DNA of 42,001 bases, from the NCBI GenBank assembly GCA_903892175.1, contig CAITHK010000083.1, positions 1 to 42,001 on the forward strand. Reading direction: 5' to 3'. This stretch comes from an uncultured Burkholderiales bacterium (GTDB taxonomy: Bacteria; Pseudomonadota; Gammaproteobacteria; Burkholderiales; Burkholderiaceae_C). A program made the translations under genes and the position numbers. Below the pieces are notes generated by a model that was not told where the DNA came from, did no database searches, and worked only from the letters and a program-made list of their open reading frames with translations. Shown piece after piece: positions 33,131 through 41,183 of this stretch (positions are counted from its first letter, which is position 1; the number at the start of each line of letters is the position of its first letter).

Positions 33131-34753
33131 ATGAACTTCAATTACAACAACCCTTACACCTCCACCCGATTGCCGGTCTTTGCCCGCAACGTGGTGTCGA
33201 CCTCTCACCCTTTAGCCGCTCAGGCAGGTTTGCGCATGCTCTGGCAAGGTGGCAATGCGGTCGATGCGGCCATTGCCGCAGCGGCCGCCATCACCTTGAC
33301 CGAGCCGGTGAGCAATGGCTTGGGCTCAGACGCGTTTTGTATTCTGTGGGATGGCAAAGAGATGCATGGCTTGAATGCCTCCGGTCGCGCCCCGCAGACC
33401 TGGACGCCTGAGTACTTCCAGCGCAAATATGGGGTGGACGCCAAAACGCCTCCCAAGCGTGGCTTTGACTCGGTCACGGTGCCTGGCGCCGTGGCCAGTT
33501 GGGTGGCGATGAGCGAGCGCTTTGGCAAGCTGCCCTTTGAAGACCTGCTGCAGCCCGCGATTGAGATTGCCGAGCGTGGTTACTTGCTGCCGGTGGTGGT
33601 GCAACAAAAGTGGGCCGCTGCCACGCCCGAGCTGCAAGGCTTGCCTGGCTTTGCCCAAAACTTTTTGCCTTGGGGCCGTGCGCCGCAGGTGGGCGAGTTG
33701 TTCAAGTTTCCCGCTGCAGCCAAAGGCCTGCGTGCCATTGCGCAAACCAAGGGTGCAGCTTTTTATGGCGGCGAGATTGCGCAAGCGATTGAAAAATTCG
33801 CCGCCGCCAACGGTGGCAGCATCACCGCCCGTGACTTTGCCGACTACAAAGCCGAATGGGTCACACCCATCGCGCAAAACTACCGTGGCTACACCTTGCA
33901 CGAGATTCCTCCCAATGGCCAAGGCATTGCGGCTTTGATCGCGCTGGGCATCTTGGAGCACTTTGACGTGGCCAGTTTGGCGGTGGACGGTGTGGACTCG
34001 CAGCATTTGCAAATCGAAGCCATCAAGCTCGCGTTTGCCGATGTGTACCGCTACGTGGCCGAGCCCAGCCAGATGGAGGTCACGCCGGCCCAAATGCTGG
34101 ACCCGGCGTATTTGAGGAGCCGCGCGCGTTTGATCGACATGAAAAAAGCGCAAGACTTTGGCGCTGGCAACCCGGTCAAAGGCGGCACCATTTACCTTAG
34201 CACCGCCGACGAAAACGGCATGATGGTCAGCTTCATTCAGAGCAACTACATGGGTTTTGGCTCGGGCTGTGTGGAGCCCAACTTTGGCATCAGCTTGCAA
34301 AACCGTGGCCACGGTTTCAGCCTGAACGCACAAGGCCTCAACCCTGCCAACTTGGTGGCGCCTGGCAAGCGGCCTTTCCACACCATCATCCCTGCCTTCT
34401 TGAGCAAAGACGGTCAACCGGTGATGAGCTATGGCGTGATGGGGGCCAACATGCAGCCGCAAGGCCACATGCAAACCTTGGTGCGCATGCTCGACTACGG
34501 ACAAAACCCCCAAGCCGCGTGTGACGCACCGCGCTGGCGCTACAACGCCGGGTTGGAGATCAACGTCGAGTCCAACCTGAACCCCGACACGGTGTCGGGG
34601 CTGCAGTCACGCGGTCACCGCGTGGATGTGATCAACGACAGCTACCAAGACTTTGGCGCCGGTCAGTTCATTTGGCGCGCCGGTGACCCCAAGGTCGAAG
34701 GTTATGTGGTGGCCAGCGACGCCCGTCGCGACGGGCTGGCCGCTGGTTTTTAA
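33131..34753 (+). CDS. Gamma-glutamyltransferase-family protein 1 (no signal peptide)
   Basis: A 540-residue Ntn-hydrolase of the gamma-glutamyltransferase family. N-terminal blocks are STSHPLAAQAGLRMLWQGGNAVDAAIAAA and ITLTEPVSNGLGSDAF. The likely self-processing site and nucleophile is Thr353 in KGGTIYLSTADENG. The usual SMSPT-type block is replaced by KRPFHTIIPAFL, as in YwrD-like members, so the reaction may differ from glutathione hydrolysis. No signal peptide is seen, which suggests a cytoplasmic location. The track starts at TTG 33113; the ATG at 33131 is used. It sits between tctBA and a second, exported family member. Confidence 0.88.
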   Translation: MNFNYNNPYTSTRLPVFARNVVSTSHPLAAQAGLRMLWQGGNAVDAAIAAAAAITLTEPVSNGLGSDAFCILWDGKEMHGLNASGRAPQTWTPEYFQRKYGVDAKTPPKRGFDSVTVPGAVASWVAMSERFGKLPFEDLLQPAIEIAERGYLLPVVVQQKWAAATPELQGLPGFAQNFLPWGRAPQVGELFKFPAAAKGLRAIAQTKGAAFYGGEIAQAIEKFAAANGGSITARDFADYKAEWVTPIAQNYRGYTLHEIPPNGQGIAALIALGILEHFDVASLAVDGVDSQHLQIEAIKLAFADVYRYVAEPSQMEVTPAQMLDPAYLRSRARLIDMKKAQDFGAGNPVKGGTIYLSTADENGMMVSFIQSNYMGFGSGCVEPNFGISLQNRGHGFSLNAQGLNPANLVAPGKRPFHTIIPAFLSKDGQPVMSYGVMGANMQPQGHMQTLVRMLDYGQNPQAACDAPRWRYNAGLEINVESNLNPDTVSGLQSRGHRVDVINDSYQDFGAGQFIWRAGDPKVEGYVVASDARRDGLAAGF

Positions 34754-34765
34754 GCCTAGCTGTCC

Positions 34766-36595
34766 ATGACCCGTCGCCAACTTAGGGTCTGGATGGGGGT
34801 CTGGCTGTGGGCGGTGTGCACGCTGGGGCAAGCGCTGGAGTTGACCAGCTCCGCCACCACGCTTGACCCGCACAGCGCTGCGCCCTTGCAGCCCGAAATG
34901 GCCACGGGTTGGCGCGCTCAAATCGAAGTGGTGAGTCCACACTGGGCCGTGGTTGCGGCCCATCCTTTGGCCACCCAAGCGGGCTACGACATCTTGCAAG
35001 CGGGTGGATCGGCGCTGGACGCTGCAGTGGCAGTGCAAATGGTGCTGGGCTTGGTCGAACCTCAGTCCAGCGGGCTAGGCGGTGGTGCGCTGTTGCTGCA
35101 CAGCCAGGGCACCCAGGTGCAAGCCTTTGATGGCCGCGAGACCGCGCCTGCCGCTGCGCGCGAGAACTTGCTGCTCAACGCCCAAGGCCAGCCCTTGCCC
35201 TTTTTCCAAGCGGTGGTGGGTGGCCGTGCGGTGGGCACGCCAGGTGTGCTGCGCATGTTGGCCTTGGCGCACCAACAACACGGCCAATTGCCATGGGCCA
35301 GCTTGTTTGAGCCGGCCATCCGCTTAGCGACCCAGGGCTTTGCCATCAGCCCCAGGTTGTACGCGCAGCTCAAGGCCGATCCCTACTTGCGGCTGGACCC
35401 AACGGCACGGGCTTATTTTTACCAAGTCGATGGCCAGCCGCACCCGGTGGGACATCGCCTGCGCAACCCGCCTTTGGCCCAGTTGCTCACGCGCATTGCC
35501 CAAGAGGGTGTGTCGGCGTTTTACAGCGGTGAGGTGGCACAAGCCATGGTGGACAAGGTGCAGCACCACCCCAGCAACCCGGGCCACCTGAGTTTGGACG
35601 ACTTGGCGCACTACCAACCGGTGCTGCGAGAGCCCTTGTGCTTTGTGCAGGGGGTGGCACAGCGTCGCTACCGGATATGTGGCTTCCCACCGCCGAGTTC
35701 TGGCACGGTGGCGATTGGCCAACTGTTGGGGTTGTTGCAGTACACAGCCTGGGGCCATGAGCCCTTGCGCGACGGCCTGCCCACGCCGGAAGGGTTGCAC
35801 GACTACAGCGAGGCGTCGCGTTTGGTTTATGCCGACCGTGCGCAGTACGTGGGCGACCCCGCTTTTGTGTCGGCGCCCGGTGGCGATTGGCAGTGGTTGC
35901 TCAACCCAGATTACCTGCGCGAGCGATCGCGCCTGATCGGCCCCACACGCAGGCCGCAGGTCACGCATGGCACGCCGGTGCGCGCAGAGCTGAGCCAGTT
36001 TGCGCCCAGCCTGCCTCAGCCAGAGTACGGCACTTCGCACCTGAGCATCGTCGATGGCCAAGGCCACGCGGTGGCCATGACCACCACCATCGAGAGTGCT
36101 TTTGGGGCGCGCCAGATGGTGCATGGTTTTTTGCTCAACAACGAGCTCACCGACTTCAGCTTTGTGCCGCGCAACGCTCAAGGCCAAGCCGTGGCCAACC
36201 GGGTGGAGTCGGGCAAACGTCCGCGTTCATCCATGTCACCGCTGCTGGTGTTTGATCCAGACAGCGGTGAATTGCTGATGAGCCTGGGCAGCCCGGGGGG
36301 CGAGATGATCATTCACTTCACCACCAAGGTTTTGCTGGGCCTGTTGCAGTGGGGGCTCACGCCGCAGCAGGCCTTGGACTTGCCCAACTTTGGCAATGTG
36401 GGTGGCGCCATGGTGTTGGAGACCCAACGCTTCAGCGCAGCAAGCTTGGGGGCATTGCGCGCACGCGGCGGTGAGGTGCAAACGCGCGACCTCACCAGTG
36501 GCGCTGGCGTGTTGATGCGGCAGGTGCGAGACGGCCGCTTGGTGTGGGTAGGGGCCAGTGACCCGCGCCGAGAAGGCCTTGTGATGGGGCAGTGA
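34766..36595 (+). CDS. ggt: Gamma-glutamyltransferase-family protein 2 (exported)
   Basis: A 609-residue gamma-glutamyltransferase with a signal peptide (WMGVWLWAVCTLGQALE), so it is expected in the periplasm. It keeps the classical motifs: VVAAHPLATQAGYDILQAGGSALDAAVAVQ, EPQSSGLGGGALLL, the processing nucleophile Thr423 in YGTSHLSIVDGQGHAVAMT, KRPRSSMSPLLVF and SLGSPGGEMII. It would cleave gamma-glutamyl bonds in glutathione or related compounds outside the cytoplasm. It starts 12 bases after the first family member, so the two are probably co-transcribed. It converges with an EamA gene with only 5 bases between the stops. Confidence 0.9.
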   Translation: MTRRQLRVWMGVWLWAVCTLGQALELTSSATTLDPHSAAPLQPEMATGWRAQIEVVSPHWAVVAAHPLATQAGYDILQAGGSALDAAVAVQMVLGLVEPQSSGLGGGALLLHSQGTQVQAFDGRETAPAAARENLLLNAQGQPLPFFQAVVGGRAVGTPGVLRMLALAHQQHGQLPWASLFEPAIRLATQGFAISPRLYAQLKADPYLRLDPTARAYFYQVDGQPHPVGHRLRNPPLAQLLTRIAQEGVSAFYSGEVAQAMVDKVQHHPSNPGHLSLDDLAHYQPVLREPLCFVQGVAQRRYRICGFPPPSSGTVAIGQLLGLLQYTAWGHEPLRDGLPTPEGLHDYSEASRLVYADRAQYVGDPAFVSAPGGDWQWLLNPDYLRERSRLIGPTRRPQVTHGTPVRAELSQFAPSLPQPEYGTSHLSIVDGQGHAVAMTTTIESAFGARQMVHGFLLNNELTDFSFVPRNAQGQAVANRVESGKRPRSSMSPLLVFDPDSGELLMSLGSPGGEMIIHFTTKVLLGLLQWGLTPQQALDLPNFGNVGGAMVLETQRFSAASLGALRARGGEVQTRDLTSGAGVLMRQVRDGRLVWVGASDPRREGLVMGQ

Positions 36596-36600
36596 AGGGA

Positions 36601-37542
36601 TCAGGGCTCGGGCGCCGCCACAGCTTTGCGCTGGCCTTCGCGCCGGGCAATCCACACCGTGGACAGCAAGATCACCGAAGCACCGATCCAAGTGGTTTCG
36701 CTGGGCACTTCGGTGAAGACCCACCAGCCCATGAGCGAGGACCAGAGCAAATCCAAGAACCGCATCGACTGGGTGGCTGAAATGTCGGCCACATGCAAGG
36801 CACGTGTCATGCAGTAGTGGGCCACGGTGCCCAATACGCCAGCCGCCAAAAAGTTGGCCCATTGCCAAGCGCTCGGGTTTTGCCAGTGCAGCACCGCCAT
36901 GGGCAAACTGAAGATGGCTACCGTGATGGCTTGCCACAGCACGATGACGCCGGGGCTTTCGTAGCGGGTCAAGGCTTTGGTGATCAAGAACGAGGCGGCA
37001 AACACGGGCGCCGAAGACAGCATGATCAGGTGGTATACCCCGCCGTCACTGGAGAGATGGGGCAACAGCACCACCACCACGCCTACAAAGCCAAACAAGG
37101 CCGCCAGCCACCGGTCATGGCGCATGCGCTCGCCCAAGAACCAAGCCGCACCGATCATGATGAAGATGGGGCCGGTGAAGCTAATGGCCGTCATGTCGGC
37201 CATGGGGATGTGGGGCAAGGCGATGAACCAAAGCATCAGACCTGCCGTGTGAACTCCGCCGCGCCAAAACTGGCCTTTGATGTCACGGGGCCAGAAAGTC
37301 GCTGCACCCGCGCGCAACACGACAGGCAACAGTACAAAGAGCCCACAGAGATAGCGCAAAAATTGTGTTTCGAATGCATCGAGTTCGAGCGTCATCTTGC
37401 GTGAGATGACGTTGAGCATGGAAAACATCATGCCCCCCAGCACCATCCAAAGCATGCCTTGCAAGGCCACGGGCAGCTTGCCGGCTGCGCGGTGGGTGCG
37501 GCGGTGGGCCAGGTGCAAACGCCGTTTTAAAAATTGAATCAT
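36601..37542 (-). CDS. EamA-family (DMT) transporter 2
   Basis: A 313-residue protein with ten predicted helices in two EamA repeats (LQGMLWMVLGGMMFSMLNVISRK at the start; FLAAGVLGTVAHYCMTRALHVAD late). The block HTAGLMLWFIALPHIPMADMTAISFTGPIF is typical of the family. The substrate is unknown. The track begins at 37632; the ATG at 37542 gives the usual length and removes a non-family N-terminus. It lies 52 bases after the Kef-type antiporter stop on the same strand. Confidence 0.87.
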   Translation of the reverse strand: MIQFLKRRLHLAHRRTHRAAGKLPVALQGMLWMVLGGMMFSMLNVISRKMTLELDAFETQFLRYLCGLFVLLPVVLRAGAATFWPRDIKGQFWRGGVHTAGLMLWFIALPHIPMADMTAISFTGPIFIMIGAAWFLGERMRHDRWLAALFGFVGVVVVLLPHLSSDGGVYHLIMLSSAPVFAASFLITKALTRYESPGVIVLWQAITVAIFSLPMAVLHWQNPSAWQWANFLAAGVLGTVAHYCMTRALHVADISATQSMRFLDLLWSSLMGWWVFTEVPSETTWIGASVILLSTVWIARREGQRKAVAAPEP

Positions 37543-37594
37543 GAAGAAAATGGGAATGGCGTGTTGGCTTGGAGGCCACAGACGCGGGTATCTG

Positions 37595-39352
37595 TTAAGG
37601 TGCCGCGTTGTCCTGCGGTGTGTGGGTGTCACGCATCAAGGCGTAGCGGCTCATCCGCTGAGCTTGCACCAAACGAAAGACCCGTTTGAGGGGCGTGCCA
37701 ATCAGCGCCAAGGTTTGGCTGGCCAACATCAGGCTGCCTTCGATCACTTCAGGCACCACCTCGGCGGCACCCGCGCTGCGCAGTTGTTCTAAATCTTTGT
37801 CGTCGTGGGTGCGCACCACCACGGGCACTTGGGGCGCGTGTTCTTTCACCCAAGCCAGCACCTTGAGGGCCGAGGCCGTGTCGGGGTAGGTCACCACCAC
37901 CGCAGCGGCACGCGCCAAACCCGCCGACATCAAACTGGTCAGTTGGGTGGCGTCACCAAACTCCACATGGTGTCCTTGCTCGCGCCCGCTTTGCACTTTG
38001 TCGGGGTCGCTGTCCAAGGCCACGTAGGCAACGCCCTCGAGACGCAGCAAGTCCACCAAGTTGTGGCCACTACGGCCGTAACCGCAGACGATGACGTGGT
38101 GGTAGGTTTTCAAGGTGCGCTGGGCCATGCCCGTGAGGGCCAGCGATTGCTCCAGCCAGTCGGTGCTGACCCAGCGGGTGACGATGCGCTCGGCGTTCAT
38201 GATCAGAAACGGTGTGGCAATCATGGACAGCACCATCGATGCCAAGATGGGGCTGACCCAGGCTACAGGCACCAAACCGTGGGTTTGACCCAGAGACAGC
38301 AGCACAAAACCAAACTCACCGGCTTGGGCCAAGTAAATGGCGGTGCGCAAGCTCACACCCGCTGCCCCACCCTGCATGCGTGCCAGCACAAACACCAGCG
38401 CGGCCTTGAGCAGCACGGGCAGCACGCTGAGCCCCAACACCCAGGCCCAGTTGTCGACCACCACCTCCCAGTCGAGCTTCATGCCGATGGTGATGAAAAA
38501 CAAACCCAAGAGCACGTCGTGGAAGGGGCGCATGTCGGCCTCCACCTTGTGTTTGAAATCGGTTTCGGCAATCAACATGCCCGCCAAAAATGCGCCCATG
38601 GCCAGAGACAAACCGGCCCACTCGGTCAACCATGCCAGGCCCAGCGTGATCAACAACAAATTGAGCATGAACAGCTCGTCGCTTTTGCGCCGCGCCACCA
38701 AATACAACCATTGGCGCATCACCCGTGGCCCGCCCCACAGCAGCGCACCTACCAGCACGCTGGCTTTGAGCATGGCCACCGACAGCGCCTGCCACAGGTT
38801 GTGTTCGCCCATGTCGGCCAAGGCCGGGATCAGCACCAGCAAAGGCACCACAGCCAAGTCTTGGAACAACAACACGCCCATCACGCGCTGGCCGTGGGGC
38901 GACTCCAGCTCCACACGGTCCGCCATGAGCTTGACCACGATGGCCGTGCTCGACATGGCCAAGGCACTGCCCACGGCCAATGCAGTTTGCCAGCCAACAT
39001 GCCAGGGCAGGGTGAGCTGGGCCATGCCCCACGCAATGCCCAGGTTCAGCAACAGGGTGCCCAGTAAGGTCAGCACCACTTGGCCCAGGCCTAGACCAAA
39101 CACCACGTGGCGCATTTGATTGAGCTTGGGCAGGTTGAACTCCAAGCCGATCACGAACATCAAAAACACCACGCCAAATTCGGCCAAATGTGCCACCGCG
39201 CTGGAGTCTTTGGCCAAAGCCAAAGCGTTGGGTCCAATCAACAAGCCCGCCAACAGATAACCCAACATGGCCGGCAAATGCAGCAAGCGGCAGCCCACCA
39301 CGCTGACGACTGCAGCGCAGAGGTAGAGCAGGGTGAGTTCGAGTGAGGACAC
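37595..39352 (-). CDS. Kef-type monovalent cation/proton antiporter (CPA2) with RCK domain
   Basis: A 585-residue protein. About twelve helices of a CPA2 exchanger (LPAMLGYLLAGLLIGPNALA; FLMFVIGLEFNLPKL; GVLLFQDLAVVPLLVLIPAL) are followed by a C-terminal RCK/TrkA-N nucleotide-binding domain. That domain starts at about residue 418 with HHVIVCGYGRSGHNLVDLLR and includes YVALDSDPDKV. KefB/KefC proteins export potassium in exchange for protons under electrophile stress and are gated by glutathione adducts. Whether this one has that gating is unknown. The start is GTG at 39352. Its closeness to gamma-glutamyltransferase genes is noted without a firm link. Confidence 0.92.
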   Translation of the reverse strand: MSSLELTLLYLCAAVVSVVGCRLLHLPAMLGYLLAGLLIGPNALALAKDSSAVAHLAEFGVVFLMFVIGLEFNLPKLNQMRHVVFGLGLGQVVLTLLGTLLLNLGIAWGMAQLTLPWHVGWQTALAVGSALAMSSTAIVVKLMADRVELESPHGQRVMGVLLFQDLAVVPLLVLIPALADMGEHNLWQALSVAMLKASVLVGALLWGGPRVMRQWLYLVARRKSDELFMLNLLLITLGLAWLTEWAGLSLAMGAFLAGMLIAETDFKHKVEADMRPFHDVLLGLFFITIGMKLDWEVVVDNWAWVLGLSVLPVLLKAALVFVLARMQGGAAGVSLRTAIYLAQAGEFGFVLLSLGQTHGLVPVAWVSPILASMVLSMIATPFLIMNAERIVTRWVSTDWLEQSLALTGMAQRTLKTYHHVIVCGYGRSGHNLVDLLRLEGVAYVALDSDPDKVQSGREQGHHVEFGDATQLTSLMSAGLARAAAVVVTYPDTASALKVLAWVKEHAPQVPVVVRTHDDKDLEQLRSAGAAEVVPEVIEGSLMLASQTLALIGTPLKRVFRLVQAQRMSRYALMRDTHTPQDNAAP

Positions 39353-39426
39353 TGGACAATGGTAGCAACCGCCCTGAGTTCAGAGGTGACAGGGTCTAGC
39401 CAGCCCAGCAATTTAAAATAGACGCC

Positions 39427-40335
39427 ATGCCACACTCCCTCAAACCGAGCTTGCCGGGGCTCTTGCTGGCATCTGCCGGTGCCATCGCGTTCAGCGGCAA
39501 AGCCATCATCGTCAAACTGTCTTACCGCCATGGGGTGGATGCGGTCACCATCATCATGTACCGCATGCTGTTTGCCTTGCCGTTTTTCTTGCTGTTGGGT
39601 TGGTGGTCGGAGTGCCAAGCCCATGCAAAGGCCAACCCACTGACCCGCACAGACGCTGGGCGGATTGCGGCTTTGGGTTTTGTGGGCTACTACCTGTCGA
39701 GTTACTTGGACTTTCTGGGGCTGCAATACGTCACGGCCAGCTTGGAGCGTTTGATCTTGTACCTCAACCCCACCTTGGTGATGTTGATCAGTTGGTTGCT
39801 TTATAAAAAAACCATCCAACCCATCCGCATGCTGGCCATGGCGGTGAGCTACAGCGGTGTGTTGCTGGTGTTTGCGCATGAGTTGTCGTTTGCCGGCCCG
39901 GATGTCTTGTTGGGTGCTTTGTTGGTGTTTGCCAGCGCGCTCACGTATGCGATGTATTTGATTTATAGCGGTCAGTGGGTGCAGCGCATTGGCGCCATGC
40001 GTTTGGTGGGTTGGGCCACCAGCGTGGCGTGTGTGTGTTGCATCTTGCAGTTTGTGGTGTTGCGCCCGTGGTCTGCCGCCGATGTGCCGGTTGACGTGTT
40101 GTGGTTGGCCGCTTTGAACGCCTGTGTGTGCACGGTGGCCCCGGTGTTGATGGTGATGATGGCCATTGAGCGCATTGGCCCCGCACTGACGGCACAAACT
40201 GGCATGATTGGCCCCATGGCCACCGTCGCCTTGGGCGTGATGGTGTTGGATGAACCACTCAACTTGTGGATTGGTTCAGGCACCTTGCTGGTGTTGAGTG
40301 GTGTGTTTATCGTTTCTAGATATGGAGCAAAGTGA
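39427..40335 (+). CDS. EamA-family (DMT) transporter 3
   Basis: A 302-residue carrier with ten predicted helices (LPGLLLASAGAIAFSGKAIIVKLSY; YYLSSYLDFLGLQYVTASLERLILYLNPTLVMLIS; MIGPMATVALGVMVLDEPLNLWI). Substrate unknown. A TAAAAT -10-like element at 39414-39419 ends only 7 bases before the ATG and no ribosome site is visible, so the message may be almost leaderless. It overlaps the SDR gene by one base, so they are translationally coupled. Confidence 0.9.
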   Translation: MPHSLKPSLPGLLLASAGAIAFSGKAIIVKLSYRHGVDAVTIIMYRMLFALPFFLLLGWWSECQAHAKANPLTRTDAGRIAALGFVGYYLSSYLDFLGLQYVTASLERLILYLNPTLVMLISWLLYKKTIQPIRMLAMAVSYSGVLLVFAHELSFAGPDVLLGALLVFASALTYAMYLIYSGQWVQRIGAMRLVGWATSVACVCCILQFVVLRPWSAADVPVDVLWLAALNACVCTVAPVLMVMMAIERIGPALTAQTGMIGPMATVALGVMVLDEPLNLWIGSGTLLVLSGVFIVSRYGAK

Positions 40336-41129
40336 TGGATTTAGGTCTCAAAGGTAAGTGGGCATTGGTGGGTGGCGCGAGCAAGGGCTTGGGGCTGGGT
40401 TGTGCACAATCGCTGGCGCGTGAAGGGGTGAATGTGGTGATCGTGGCGCGCGGCGCCGAGGCGCTGGAGGCGGCGGCGCTTGAGCTGCGCAAATTGGGCA
40501 CCACCATCTTGACTGTGGCGATGGACATCACCACGTCTGAAGGGCGTGAAGCCATTTGGTCGGTGCCTGGTGGCCCTGGCAAAAACTTTGACATTGTGGT
40601 GACCAACGCCGGCGGTCCACCCCCAGGCGACTTTCGCAACTGGGCACGTGACGATTGGCTCAAAGCCTTGGACGCCAACATGTTGACCCCGATTGAGCTG
40701 ATCAAAGCCACGGTGGACGGCATGGCCGAGCGTGGCTTTGGCCGCATTATCAACATCACCTCGGGCGCAGTGAAGGCGCCCATCGACGTGTTGGGCTTGT
40801 CCAACGGCGCGCGATCGGGGCTGACTGGGTTTGTGGCCGGGGTTGCACGTCAATCCAAATTGGCATCACGCAACGTCACCCTCAACAACTTGTTGCCGGG
40901 TGCCTACGACACCGACCGCATCCGCACCACCTTGAAGGGGGCGGCTGAGAAAACGGGCAAGTCGATCGAGGAAGTGGCCGATGCCCGCAAAAAAACCATC
41001 CCCAGCGGACGCTTTGGGCACCCCTCCGAGTTTGGCGACACCTGTGCGTTTTTGTGCTCGGCGCAAGCCAGCTACATCACGGGCCAAAACATCTTGACCG
41101 ACGGCGGAGCCTACGCAGGCACGTTCTGA
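40335..41129 (+). CDS. Atypical short-chain dehydrogenase/reductase (SDR)
   Basis: A 264-residue Rossmann-fold protein. The cofactor motif is GGASKGLGLG near the N-terminus, the structural motif is TNAGGPPPGDF, and the C-terminal end is ASYITGQNILTDGGAYAG. Ser is present in NITSGAVKAPIDV, but where classical enzymes have YxxxK this protein reads SNGAR, so both Tyr and Lys are replaced. This pattern is known from a BKR-like SDR subgroup whose activity is unclear. The track includes a GTG at 40332; the ATG at 40335 is used. It overlaps the EamA stop. Confidence 0.9.
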   Translation: MDLGLKGKWALVGGASKGLGLGCAQSLAREGVNVVIVARGAEALEAAALELRKLGTTILTVAMDITTSEGREAIWSVPGGPGKNFDIVVTNAGGPPPGDFRNWARDDWLKALDANMLTPIELIKATVDGMAERGFGRIINITSGAVKAPIDVLGLSNGARSGLTGFVAGVARQSKLASRNVTLNNLLPGAYDTDRIRTTLKGAAEKTGKSIEEVADARKKTIPSGRFGHPSEFGDTCAFLCSAQASYITGQNILTDGGAYAGTF

Positions 41130-41152
41130 TCAGACCCGTGTGCCGCTGACAC

Positions 41153-41183
41153 AGCGCGTCTTGGCAATCAGGACGCGCTTTTT
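41153..41183 (+). terminator. Intrinsic terminator after the SDR gene
   Basis: Arms AGCGCGTC (41153-41160) and GACGCGCT (41172-41179) enclose an 11-base loop and run into five T. It ends the EamA-SDR transcript and reaches the stop codon of the opposing EamA gene. Confidence 0.78.

Noticed and set aside
33326-34513. A 395-codon minus-strand frame opposite gamma-glutamyltransferase 1
   Set aside because: Shadow frame without domain or ribosome site; the plus strand encodes a well-conserved enzyme.
37805-39067. A 420-codon plus-strand frame opposite the Kef-type antiporter
   Set aside because: Composition is dominated by His, Gln and Gly, as expected for an antisense shadow. The antiporter on the minus strand is a clear family member.
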